In this document: piece after piece, positions 23,593-31,479 of the stretch
Layout of the letters: each line of letters opens with the position of its first letter
Position numbering within the stretch: position 1 is the stretch's first letter
Assembly (NCBI GenBank): GCA_007131295.1
Contig: SLQW01000163.1
Location: forward strand, 1-37,313
Source: Pseudomonadales bacterium
GTDB taxonomy: Bacteria; Pseudomonadota; Gammaproteobacteria; Pseudomonadales; Azotimanducaceae
Direction of reading: 5' to 3'
Length of the DNA: 37,313 nt
Program-made: the position numbers and the translations under genes
Notes under the pieces: generated by a model
Database searches by the model: none
Told to the model about the DNA's origin: nothing
What the model saw: the letters and a program-made list of their open reading frames with translations, nothing else

Positions 23593-24063
23593 ATGCTCAA
23601 GCGCAAGTTTCCGCAGTCGCGCTACTTCGAAGACTTCGAACTCGGGGAGGTGTTCTACATACCCTCGCGGACCATCGGCGACGCGGAAGTCACGGCGTTC
23701 CGTACCGCCAGTGGCGACAGCCATCCGATTCACTACGATACCGAGTTCGCGCGCGAACGGGGCCTCCCGAACGTGATGGCCCATCCCTTCCAGCTCTTGC
23801 TCTACACCACGCCGGGTGCATCCGACTTCAGTTATCTGGTCGAGGACACCCTGATCTCCTTCATCGAGCAATCCTCGCGTTTCATTAAACCGGTGTTCCG
23901 GGGCGACAGCCTTTATCCGGAGCTGAAGGTGGCGCGGTTGGAGGAGCAGCGTGCTGGCGGTGTGGTGACGCTCGCGAGCAGCGTGATGAATCAGCGCGCG
24001 GAACTCTGCATGGAAGGGGAAATGAGTTTCATGATAAAGCGGCGACCGCCGGGTGCGGACTGA
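23593..24063 (+). CDS. MaoC-family (R)-enoyl-CoA hydratase/dehydratase
   Basis: 156 residues with the hydratase-2 motif: FRTASGDSHPIHYDTEFA carries the catalytic Asp42 and His47, with the usual Asn of GDxNPxH replaced by His. Preceding FEDFELGEVFYIPSRTIGDAEV is the standard N-terminal strand. It would hydrate trans-2-enoyl-CoA to (R)-3-hydroxyacyl-CoA, or dehydrate a related mesaconyl-type CoA. ATG 23593 sits after GGGAGGG; a TTG directly before it (23590) is unlikely to be used. The acyl-CoA ligase follows 39 bp downstream, so the pair is probably one operon for activation and hydration of an acid. Confidence 0.85.
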   Translation: MLKRKFPQSRYFEDFELGEVFYIPSRTIGDAEVTAFRTASGDSHPIHYDTEFARERGLPNVMAHPFQLLLYTTPGASDFSYLVEDTLISFIEQSSRFIKPVFRGDSLYPELKVARLEEQRAGGVVTLASSVMNQRAELCMEGEMSFMIKRRPPGAD

Positions 24064-24102
24064 CTTCGCGCACGCACGCCCAACGACCTACGGAGCACGA
24101 CC

Positions 24103-25755
24103 ATGACGATGCAACAGACTCCGCTCCTGATGAGCCGGCTGATGGACCGCGGCGCGCAGATGCAGCCAGACGTCGAGGTGGTCACGGCCACCGCCGACGG
24201 GGTGCGCCGGCAGACCCTGGCCGAAACGCGCGATCGTGCGCACCAGCTTGCCCACGCGCTCGCCAGGGCGGGCATCGGCATTGGCGATCGGGTGGCGACG
24301 TTCATGTGGAACAGCTCGCGCCACCTCGAGGCCTACCATGCCATCGCCTGTATGGGCGCGGTGCTGCACACGCTCAACATCCGACTGTCAGATGTGGACC
24401 TCGAGTACATCATCAATCACGCCGAGGACCGCATCATCATCGTCGATGCGGATCTGCTGCCGAAGCTGGAAGAACTCGCCGGGCGCATGCCCACTGTGGA
24501 GCGGATCGTGGTGGCCACGGAGCCGGGCCTCGAAGGCTGGAAGACCTCGCTGCCCAATGCCATCGACTACGAAGACTTCATCCGCGAGCAGCCGAAGCAG
24601 TATGACTGGCCGGAGTTCGACGAAAACTCACCGCTCGGGCTCTGCTACACCAGCGGCACCACCGGTAAGCCCAAGGGTGTCATGTACACCCACCGCTCCA
24701 ACTACCTGCACACCATCAGCATCTGCATGACCGATGTCATGGGCCTCTCGGCCATGGATACGGTGCTCGGCATCGTGCCGATGTTCCATGCCAACGCCTG
24801 GGGGCTGCCCTGGGCGGCCTGCATGCTCGGCATGCAGCAGGTGTATCCGCACCGCTTCATGGATCCGCAGCGGCTGACTGAGTTGCTCGCGAATGAGAAG
24901 GTGACCATGTCTGCCGGCGTGCCGACCATCTGGCAGGGCGTGCGCGCGGTGCTGGAAGCGGCCCCCGGCAAGTTCGATCTCTCCCATCTGAAGCGCATGA
25001 CCTGTGGCGGTTCGGCGCCGCCGCCCTCCCTGATTCAATGGTTCTTCGACGAACTCGGCGTGGAGATGATCCAGGGCTGGGGCATGACGGAGACAAGTCC
25101 GCTCGCCACCATCAGCCGCCGCTCCGGCAAGCGCAAGCATCTCGAAATGTCGGACGCGGATCGGGCCGCGAATCAGGCCAAGGCGGGCCTCCTGATGCCC
25201 GGTCTGGAACTCGAGATCTTCGACGACGAATGGAAGCCGTTGCCCCACGACGGCGAGGCGTTCGGTGAACTGCTGATCCGGGGCCCGTGGATCTGCTCGG
25301 AGTACTACAAGGATCCGCAGCCGGAGAAGTTCCACGACGGTTGGCTGGTGACGGGTGACGTCGCCAAGATCGATCCCGAGGGTTATCTGATCATCACCGA
25401 TCGCTCCAAGGACCTGATCAAGTCCGGCGGCGAGTGGATCTCGTCGGTGGACCTCGAGAATCACATCGTCGCGATGTCTGGTGTCGCCCAGGCCTGCGTC
25501 GTCGCGCAGCCGCATCCGAAGTGGGACGAGCGGCCGGTGGCGCTGGTGGTGAAGAAGGACGATGCCGATCTCAGCAAGGATCAGGTGATGGCCCATTGCA
25601 GCGAGAAGTTCGCCAAGTGGCAGCTGCCGGACGACGTGCTGTTCGTCGAAGGGATCCCGCTCACGTCCACCGGCAAGATGGACAAGAAGGTGGTGCGGGC
25701 GAAGCTCTCCGACGACGGTTACGAACTGCCGAGCCTGAAGGAGAAGGCGGGCTGA
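24103..25755 (+). CDS. Fatty-acid-CoA ligase, AlkK/medium-to-long-chain type
   Basis: 550 residues, ANL superfamily. The A3 P-loop LCYTSGTTGKPKGVMYTH (about 180-197), A5 GWGMTETSPLATIS, A7 WLVTGDVAKIDPEGYLIITDR, A8 DLIKSGGEWISSVDLENHI and A10 lysine in LTSTGKMDKKVV are all present. The SSVDLENHIVAM signature separates it from the other two ligases here and fits AlkK-like fatty-acyl-CoA synthetases of medium-chain substrates. RBS GGAG precedes ATG 24103. It is downstream of the MaoC hydratase, same strand. It could activate fatty acids taken up by the cell; precise chain length unknown. Confidence 0.9.
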   Translation: MTMQQTPLLMSRLMDRGAQMQPDVEVVTATADGVRRQTLAETRDRAHQLAHALARAGIGIGDRVATFMWNSSRHLEAYHAIACMGAVLHTLNIRLSDVDLEYIINHAEDRIIIVDADLLPKLEELAGRMPTVERIVVATEPGLEGWKTSLPNAIDYEDFIREQPKQYDWPEFDENSPLGLCYTSGTTGKPKGVMYTHRSNYLHTISICMTDVMGLSAMDTVLGIVPMFHANAWGLPWAACMLGMQQVYPHRFMDPQRLTELLANEKVTMSAGVPTIWQGVRAVLEAAPGKFDLSHLKRMTCGGSAPPPSLIQWFFDELGVEMIQGWGMTETSPLATISRRSGKRKHLEMSDADRAANQAKAGLLMPGLELEIFDDEWKPLPHDGEAFGELLIRGPWICSEYYKDPQPEKFHDGWLVTGDVAKIDPEGYLIITDRSKDLIKSGGEWISSVDLENHIVAMSGVAQACVVAQPHPKWDERPVALVVKKDDADLSKDQVMAHCSEKFAKWQLPDDVLFVEGIPLTSTGKMDKKVVRAKLSDDGYELPSLKEKAG

Positions 25756-25824
25756 GTTCAGCGGCAAGCACGGGCATGGGTTAGTGCGCTGAAGTCGCCC
25801 TAACTAGCCTGCCCCGTACGCGCC

Positions 25825-26490
25825 TCAGGCGCTCACCGAGTCCTCGAGGGAGGTCTTCGGGCTGATGGCGAGGTAGGCGCGGCGGCGGCGGATGCGTTCC
25901 AGGTAATCCGCCAGCGCGGGAAATTCGTCCAGTTGGAAGCCGTCCACCTGCAGCACCATGGCCATTGCGGCGAGGCCGGTATCGGCCATGGACAGCTTGC
26001 CGCAGATCCAGTCGCGGCCGTCGGCGAGGCGCGTCTCCAGCCACGGCAGGGCGCGCTGCCGCAGCCGTCGGCGGCCCTCCTCCATGGCGCGGGCATCGCG
26101 GTCTTCTTCCTTGCTCCACCAGGGCATCCAGATCGCCGGCAGGTCGCCGCCGAGGATGGCTTCGTCCACGAAGCGCGTCACCATGCGCACGTCGGCCCGG
26201 GCGCGCGTGTCCTCCGGCAGCAGTCTCGGTTTCGGGTAGCGCTCTTCTAAGTACTCGAGGATGACGGTGGAGTCCCAGATGAGCGTGCCCTCGTCCTCGA
26301 TCCACGGCACCTTGCCGAGCGGATGTTTCGCGAGCAGCTCCGGTGGCTTGCGCCAGAGGTCACCGGGCCGGATCCGCTCCACTTCCCAGGGCAGGCTTTT
26401 CTCCGCCAGCGCGAACTTGACCTTGCTCGCGTGGGTGGAGCGCAGCACGCCCCAGGGGTAACTGCGTTCGGTGGTGCCGAGCCTGATCAT
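25825..26490 (-). CDS. Glutathione S-transferase family protein
   Basis: 221 residues with an N-terminal thioredoxin-like domain (about 10-90: STHASKVKFALAEKSLPW, then HPLGKVPWIEDEGTLIWDS with the VP and DS glutathione contacts) and an all-alpha C-terminal domain (about 100-215, including the N-capping stretch GKLSMADTGLAAMA). GSTs conjugate or isomerise electrophiles. ATG 26490 follows GGGGAGGAGG. It lies 65 bp downstream of the LysR regulator on the same strand, so read-through or joint control is possible. It converges with the acyl-CoA ligase at 25755. Confidence 0.9.
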   Translation of the reverse strand: MIRLGTTERSYPWGVLRSTHASKVKFALAEKSLPWEVERIRPGDLWRKPPELLAKHPLGKVPWIEDEGTLIWDSTVILEYLEERYPKPRLLPEDTRARADVRMVTRFVDEAILGGDLPAIWMPWWSKEEDRDARAMEEGRRRLRQRALPWLETRLADGRDWICGKLSMADTGLAAMAMVLQVDGFQLDEFPALADYLERIRRRRAYLAISPKTSLEDSVSA

Positions 26491-26555
26491 GTTGCCTCCT
26501 CCCCTTCATGCATCGGTCATCTTGCGGGAGCCGTCGGTCGCCCCACAAATCCCTC

Positions 26556-27437
26556 TCAGGTCGCCAGGGCATCCCGGATCATGCCGGCCAGGCGCTGCGC
26601 GCCGGGCCCGATGGCGTCCGGATCGGCGAACACCAGATAGAGCGCGCCGGCCCGCTCGGCGCCTTGGGCGAGCGGCAGCGGTTCGAGCTGCCCGGAGGCG
26701 AGCTCCTCGCGAATCACCTCGCGCGGATACCAGGCGAAGCCCAGCCCCATGCAGGCGGCACGGATGGATGTCGCCTTGTGGCTGACCGTCCAACGGGTCT
26801 GGGCGCCCTGCCACGCCACCGTGCGGGTGCGCGTGGACCCGGAATCCCGGATCAGCAGATGACGATGCTGGCGCAGGTCCTCGAGGGTGATGGTCCGGCC
26901 CAGGGCGTGCAGGGGATGGGAGGGCGCCGCGACAGCGACGAAATTGACCGGCATCAGCAGGTCGCCGAGAAAACCCGTGGGAACGTGGGTGCAGATCGCG
27001 AGATCCACATGACCCCCGAGTAGCAGTTCGTCGGTGCCGCCGAGTACGGACTCGTGCAGCTCGAGCTGGGTTTCCGGGCACTGCTCGGCGAAGGTCTTGA
27101 GGCACTTGAGCAACTGCCAGGTGGGAAACACGATTTCCACCGCCACCCGCAGTTCCGCCTCCCACCCCGCGGCCAGATGCGTTGCCGCCCGCTCGACCCG
27201 CGTCGCCTCGTCCACTAGATGACGCGCCCGCCGGCAGAGCGTCTCACCCGCGGGGGTCAGTACCGCCTTGCGGCCCTGGATCTCGAACAGCTTGATGTCG
27301 AGCTGGCGCTCGATCTTCTGCACCGCATAGCTGACCGAGGACTGCGTCTTGTGGACCACCTCCGCTGCTGCGGCATAGCTGCCGGCGTCCACCACCGCGA
27401 TGAAGGCCTGCCATTGATCGAGGGTGATGCGGGTCAT
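26556..27437 (-). CDS. LysR-family transcriptional regulator
   Basis: 293 residues, normal for LTTRs. The winged HTH is at the N-terminus (about 4-62: LDQWQAFIAVVDAGSYAAAA, KTQSSVSYAVQKIERQL, LTPAGETLCRRA) and the periplasmic-binding-like effector domain follows (about 90-290, VDLAICTHVPTGFLGDLL). It likely controls the downstream GST and possibly its own gene; the inducer is unknown. A palindrome ATCGGCCGAT lies 25-34 bp before its start. Confidence 0.92.
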   Translation of the reverse strand: MTRITLDQWQAFIAVVDAGSYAAAAEVVHKTQSSVSYAVQKIERQLDIKLFEIQGRKAVLTPAGETLCRRARHLVDEATRVERAATHLAAGWEAELRVAVEIVFPTWQLLKCLKTFAEQCPETQLELHESVLGGTDELLLGGHVDLAICTHVPTGFLGDLLMPVNFVAVAAPSHPLHALGRTITLEDLRQHRHLLIRDSGSTRTRTVAWQGAQTRWTVSHKATSIRAACMGLGFAWYPREVIREELASGQLEPLPLAQGAERAGALYLVFADPDAIGPGAQRLAGMIRDALAT

Positions 27438-27461
27438 GATCGATCGATTCGTTTGATGATT

Positions 27462-27471
27462 ATCGGCCGAT
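27462..27471. promoter_or_regulatory. Palindrome upstream of the LysR gene
   Basis: ATCGGCCGAT is a perfect 10-bp palindrome with imperfect extension (ATGATT / ATCATT) at 25-34 bp upstream of the LysR ATG; an ATCGATCGAT palindrome also lies closer in. Autoregulatory LysR sites are often dyads at such places, so an operator is plausible but unproven. Confidence 0.35.
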
Positions 27472-27505
27472 CATTCCGACTTTTCATCGAAAGAGGAAGG
27501 GCCTT

Positions 27506-27520
27506 CAGGGCACCGCCCTG
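27506..27520. terminator. Hairpin downstream of the glycine-zipper gene
   Basis: CAGGGC (27506-27511) and GCCCTG (27515-27520) form a 6-bp stem with an ACC loop 30 bp past the stop at 27550 (minus strand). No strong T-run follows. Weak terminator candidate. Confidence 0.3.
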
Positions 27521-27549
27521 CGCGATGCCCCGGAGCTGAGATGGGCAGG

Positions 27550-27879
27550 TCAGCAGCGTCCCTGTTTCGCCAGTCCGGGTGGACAGTGGCGTGGTCCCCT
27601 GTGCCGGTGGCCGCGGCTGTCATAGGGGCGGACCTGACGGTGCTCCCGATAGGGCTGCAATCGGCGGTCGTCGGTGGCGATCGCGACACCGAGGGCGCCC
27701 CCGATGGCACCGCCGATGATGGCCTCGTTGCGGCCGCCGATCTCGCTGCCGATGGCGGCACCGACGGCAGCTCCGATTCCTGCGCCGAGGGCCGCTCGGT
27801 TGCGATCATGCTGGCTTGCGTGGGCCGCCGGCAGGGTCATGAAGATGAGCGTGAACGCGAGAAGAAGTATGCGCAGCAT
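27550..27879 (-). CDS. Small secreted glycine-zipper protein
   Basis: 109 residues. A signal peptide (MLRILLLAFTLIFMTLPAAHA) precedes a glycine-zipper stretch (about 30-62: GAGIGAAVGAAIGSEIGG, IIGGAIGGALGVAIA), two short helices with GxxxG/AxxxG spacing that can insert or oligomerise in membranes, and a basic, His-rich tail (RGHRHRGPRHCPP). Family function is unknown; similar small proteins occur in the envelopes of many proteobacteria. I chose ATG 27879, with GGAG about 8 nt upstream; an in-frame ATG at 27903 would put residues before the signal peptide. It is divergent from the azoreductase gene, with an 18-bp dyad in the shared 245-bp region. Confidence 0.78.
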   Translation of the reverse strand: MLRILLLAFTLIFMTLPAAHASQHDRNRAALGAGIGAAVGAAIGSEIGGRNEAIIGGAIGGALGVAIATDDRRLQPYREHRQVRPYDSRGHRHRGPRHCPPGLAKQGRC

Positions 27880-27978
27880 TTTTGGTACTCCAGCCTGTGA
27901 CATGACGCTTCGAGTTTGGAGCGTCCAGACTGAATGCGGATTGAACCTGCGAGCACGCCATGAGGGCAGGGTGGCGAA

Positions 27979-27996
27979 CTGTGAACCGATTCACAG
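27979..27996. promoter_or_regulatory. 18-bp inverted repeat, candidate operator
   Basis: CTGTGAA (27979-27985), spacer CCGA, TTCACAG (27990-27996) is a perfect 7-bp dyad in the 245-bp region between the divergent glycine-zipper (start 27879) and azoreductase (start 28125) genes. Size and placement fit a repressor or activator dimer site; no regulator gene is adjacent. Confidence 0.45.
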
Positions 27997-28124
27997 GCAC
28001 GGGATCGCAACGAGCACCGTGAGAAACAATCGAACAGATAGATGATGAGCCGGATAAATTTTCGCTTTTTGATCGAAACGCAAAGGGGTTCAATGGCGCA
28101 TATCGTTTAGAAAGGAGTTCCGTC

Positions 28125-28727
28125 ATGGCTACCCTGCTTTACATCAAGGCCAGCATCTTTGGTGATGAGGGCCAGTCGAGCCAGCTCGCGCAGCGCTATG
28201 TCGATCGCTGGCAGTCTGCCCATCAGCAGGGGAGCGTGTTGCTGCGTGACCTCGAAGCCGAGCCGGTCCCGCACCTCACGGCTGAACGCTTTCGTGGTTT
28301 CTTTGCGCGCCCGGAGGACCGGACAACCGAGCAGGCCGCTGCCGTTGCGGAATCGGACGCGCTCATTGAGGAGCTGATGGCGGCGGATACTGTGGTTCTC
28401 GGCCTGCCCATGTACAACTTCACGATTCCCTCGCCGTTGAAGGCTTACTTCGATCATGTGGCGCGCTCCGGCGTTACGTTCCGCTATACGGAAAGCGGCG
28501 CCGAAGGGCTGGTGGGCGACAAGCCCGTTTTCGTCTTCGCCGCTCGCGGCGGCCTGTATCAGGGAACCGCTCTGGACACGCAGACGCCGCTGGTGCGCAC
28601 TTACCTCGGTTTTCTTGGCATGAAGAACGTGCAGTTTGTCTATGCGGAGGGTCTCGCTATGGGCGAAGAGCCGGCCGGACGCGCGCTCGAAGCGGCACGT
28701 GCCGAGATCGACTCTTTGCCGGTCTGA
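28125..28727 (+). CDS. azoR: FMN-dependent NADH-azoreductase / quinone reductase (AzoR family)
   Basis: 200 residues, the usual AzoR size, flavodoxin-like fold. LLYIKASIFGDEGQSSQLAQ is the FMN-phosphate loop region, LGLPMYNFTIPSPLKAYFDH the diagnostic active-site segment (family: PMYNFxxPxxLKxxxD), and VFAARGGLYQG a further FMN contact. It reduces quinones and azo compounds by two electrons with NADH. AAAGGAG precedes ATG 28125. A pirin homologue follows 25 bp later, so the two are co-transcribed; AzoR/pirin pairing is common and suggests quinone or electrophile stress. Confidence 0.92.
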   Translation: MATLLYIKASIFGDEGQSSQLAQRYVDRWQSAHQQGSVLLRDLEAEPVPHLTAERFRGFFARPEDRTTEQAAAVAESDALIEELMAADTVVLGLPMYNFTIPSPLKAYFDHVARSGVTFRYTESGAEGLVGDKPVFVFAARGGLYQGTALDTQTPLVRTYLGFLGMKNVQFVYAEGLAMGEEPAGRALEAARAEIDSLPV

Positions 28728-28752
28728 GACCTGCACCTGAGGAGACGGGTCC

Positions 28753-29622
28753 ATGAAGATACGGGAACTTTCGAGACGCCTGCTCTCGCATCCGACTTCC
28801 GACGGCGCCGGCGTCAAGCTGCGCCGCAGTCTGGGTGCACGGCCCGATGCGCGTCTCGACCCACTACTGATGCTCGACGAGTTCTACTCGGATGATCCGC
28901 AGGATTATCTTGGCGGGTTTCCGCCGCATCCGCATCGCGGCTTCGAGACCGTCACCTACATGCTCGACGGCCACATGCGCCATGAGGATCACCTCGGTAA
29001 TCGAGGCGATCTCGGGCCAGGTGGCGTTCAGTGGATGACGGCGGGTCGCGGCATCGTTCATTCCGAAATGCCGCAGCAGAGCGAGGGCCGCATGCGCGGC
29101 TTCCAGCTCTGGATCAACCTGCCAGCGGCGGAAAAGATGCAGCCAGCGCGCTATGCCGACATCCAGGCGGATGCGGTGCCCGAGCTGACGACGGCGCACG
29201 GGCGCGTGCGGGTTCTAGCGGGGAGGCTCGAGCTGGATGGCCGGGAAGCGCGCGGTCCGATCAACGGCACCGCGGATAGCATGAGTACGGATCCGCTCTA
29301 CCTCGATATCCGTCTCGGCGCTGCTGGTGTCCTTGTGCTGCCGGTGGCATCCGGCCACAACGTCTTCCTCTACGCGTTTGATGGCGAGGTGCGCATCGGG
29401 GAGCAGGCTGAAGCGCTGGCCGCGCACGAAGGCGCCGTGCTCGGTGCCGGTGCGGCGGTACGTGTGGAGGCCGGGCCAGACGGCGCGGGCGTCCTGCTGA
29501 TTGCAGCGCGACCCATCGGTGAACCGGTGGCGCAGTACGGCCCATTCGTAATGAATACGCGCGAGGAGCTCGAACAGGCGCTGGCGGACTACCGTGACGG
29601 GCGGCTCACCGAACCGGCCTGA
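28753..29622 (+). CDS. Pirin family protein (bicupin)
   Basis: 289 residues, two cupin domains. The N-terminal metal site is intact: His59 and His61 in FPPHPHRGFETVTYML, His103 and Glu105 in GRGIVHSEMP, corresponding to human pirin His56, His58, His101 and Glu103. GFQLWINLPAAEKM follows, and the C-terminal cupin is less metal-like. Bacterial pirins include quercetinases and regulators of central metabolism. RBS GAGGAG is upstream of ATG 28753. It lies 25 bp after azoR and ends before a hairpin at 29645-29677. Confidence 0.92.
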   Translation: MKIRELSRRLLSHPTSDGAGVKLRRSLGARPDARLDPLLMLDEFYSDDPQDYLGGFPPHPHRGFETVTYMLDGHMRHEDHLGNRGDLGPGGVQWMTAGRGIVHSEMPQQSEGRMRGFQLWINLPAAEKMQPARYADIQADAVPELTTAHGRVRVLAGRLELDGREARGPINGTADSMSTDPLYLDIRLGAAGVLVLPVASGHNVFLYAFDGEVRIGEQAEALAAHEGAVLGAGAAVRVEAGPDGAGVLLIAARPIGEPVAQYGPFVMNTREELEQALADYRDGRLTEPA

Positions 29623-29956
29623 GCCGTGAACAACGCAGTCTGGGTCGGCGGGCCCGGTTCGGGGTGGTGCCCGCCGATGCCAACACGGCGTAGCCGTTGC
29701 GCCGGGCAACGCCTCCCGCCTAATCGTGGAACTTCGCGCGGCTACTCTGAGCTCGTGGTGGCGCTCGGTTAATGGGCCGAAGACCAAGCTCAGCAGGGCG
29801 CCGAATCCGCAACCAGGATGGAGCATCCCGCTCGAGCCGAGCGAGCCAGATCCCGGGCATGGCGACGACTGGGGAAGCGATGCGGTAAGTGGGACGTATA
29901 GTACCTGCTGATCCCGGCAGCGACATCCGCGCTCGACCGGGAACATCGGATCGTCG
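29623..29956. other. Intergenic region after pirin, no gene seen
   Basis: This 334-bp gap holds a hairpin (29645-29677) and otherwise no ORF with recognisable protein or RNA gene. A TATAGT hexamer occurs at 29897-29902, 55 bp before the phospholipase-D ATG, but no matching -35 element is clear. Confidence 0.5.
29645..29677. terminator. 9-bp hairpin after the pirin gene
   Basis: TCGGCGGGC (29645-29653) and GCCCGCCGA (29669-29677) pair perfectly around a 15-nt loop, 22 bp past the pirin stop. There is no T-run. Likely end of the azoR-pirin transcript. Confidence 0.45.
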
Positions 29957-31450
29957 ATGCTCGGTGTCGTGGACCTTGGAGAGTTGAAAGAGGACCTTGG
30001 CTTGAGAGGGGGCAGCGGCAGGTTCATGATCATCGCAGCGCTCGCTATCCTGCTGGTGTATGGGGTCGTGGCCGTCTACCACGTGCGCAAGCCGCTGCCG
30101 TCCGGGATTGACGTCGCGACGCCCTGGCGTGCCGCCTCGGATGTGACCTTCCTGCTGGATTCCACGTTTATCGCCCCCGATGGCGAGCAACGGCAGGATG
30201 CCGTCATCTTCGATGAGGTGTTTCGACTCATCCGCAATGCCGAGCGTCTCGTGGTGCTCGACATGTTCCTGGTGAACGACTTCGCCGGTACGGTAGCGGC
30301 CGAACACCGCCCCCTTTCCAGAGAGCTCACGGACGCCCTGATTCAGCGCAAGACTGAGCGGCCGGAACTCATCGCCGTACTGATCACGGATCCGTTCAAC
30401 ACCCTCTATGGAGGCCTCGAGTCACCGCTCTTTTCTGAGCTTCGCGAGGCAGGGATCCACGTCGTGGAGACGGATCTCACGCGGTTGCGCGACCCCAATC
30501 CGTTCTGGTCGGGATTCTGGCGCCTGTGCTGCCAGTGGTTCGGCAACAGCGCCGATCGTGGCTGGTTGCCGGACCCGGTGGGTGCCGGTCACATTACTTT
30601 GCGCAGCTACCTTGATCTGCTCAATTTCAAGGCGAATCACAGAAAGACCCTGATCGTGGACGCAGGCGAGGACTGGCTCGGGCTGGTCACCTCGGCGAAT
30701 CCCCATGACGCCAGCAGCCGCCACAGCAATCAGGCCCTGCGCTTTCGCGGTCCGGCGGTGCTGGACCTGCTCGCCACTGAGGAAGCGGTGGCACGCTTCT
30801 CCGGAGCCGAGGCGCTGTTCGACGGCCTCGCCACTGCCCCGGAACCGGCCGCGGAAGTCTCGAATCCCGCGCTGCGGATCGTCACCGAGGCGCAAATCCG
30901 GGAAGCGGTGCTGGCGATGATCGAAGGCGCTGAGCCGGGTGATGCGCTGGATCTGGCCATGTTCTACCTCACCCAGCGCGACGTGGTGCGCGCGTTTGCG
31001 GCGGCGGCCGCACGCGGCGTGTGGGTACGGATCCTGCTCGATCCGAACAAGGGGGCCTTCGGTCGCGACATGGGCGGCATTCCCAACCGGCAGGTCGCCA
31101 TGGAACTGATGCGCGCCGGTATCGAGGTGCGCTGGTGCAACACCCGCGGCGAGCAGTGCCACAGCAAGTTCCTCCTGCACAGGCAGGAGGACGGTTCCGC
31201 CGAGATGCTGGCCGGTTCGGCGAACTTCACCCGCCGCAACATCGACAACTACAACCTGGAAACCGGCGTCCAGCTGCGCGGGAGCCTCGAGACGCCAGCG
31301 CTGCTCGCTGCCCACGAGGCATTCGAGGCGCTGTGGAACAACGAGCCCGGGCGCATTCACAGTGTGCCCTACGAGACGTATGCCGATCACAGTCGCTGGC
31401 GTTATCTTGTCTACCGGTTCATGGAGGCCACTGGGCTCTCCACGTTCTGA
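29957..31450 (+). CDS. Phospholipase D-like protein with N-terminal membrane segment
   Basis: 497 residues if ATG 29957 is used; TTG 30002 (after GAGG) or ATG 30026 (just before the transmembrane segment) are alternatives. Residues 24-43 (IIAALAILLVYGVVAVYHV) form a membrane anchor. The first HKD motif is full: His228, Lys230, Asp235 with Asn248. The second starts CHSKFLLHR (His402, Lys404) but has Arg409 in place of Asp, with GSAN at 420-423, so it deviates from HxKx4D. Members include cardiolipin synthases, PLDs and nucleases; length and anchor fit a cardiolipin-synthase-like enzyme acting in the inner membrane, substrate not known. It precedes the ligase-CaiB-TauD genes by 29 bp. Confidence 0.82.
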   Translation: MLGVVDLGELKEDLGLRGGSGRFMIIAALAILLVYGVVAVYHVRKPLPSGIDVATPWRAASDVTFLLDSTFIAPDGEQRQDAVIFDEVFRLIRNAERLVVLDMFLVNDFAGTVAAEHRPLSRELTDALIQRKTERPELIAVLITDPFNTLYGGLESPLFSELREAGIHVVETDLTRLRDPNPFWSGFWRLCCQWFGNSADRGWLPDPVGAGHITLRSYLDLLNFKANHRKTLIVDAGEDWLGLVTSANPHDASSRHSNQALRFRGPAVLDLLATEEAVARFSGAEALFDGLATAPEPAAEVSNPALRIVTEAQIREAVLAMIEGAEPGDALDLAMFYLTQRDVVRAFAAAAARGVWVRILLDPNKGAFGRDMGGIPNRQVAMELMRAGIEVRWCNTRGEQCHSKFLLHRQEDGSAEMLAGSANFTRRNIDNYNLETGVQLRGSLETPALLAAHEAFEALWNNEPGRIHSVPYETYADHSRWRYLVYRFMEATGLSTF

Positions 31451-31479
31451 AAGGTCGACAGAATGCAGGGGAGGAGACC

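Noticed and set aside
29897-29902. TATAGT as a -10 box for the phospholipase-D gene
   Set aside because: No acceptable -35 lies 16-18 bp upstream, so it was noted but not called as a promoter.
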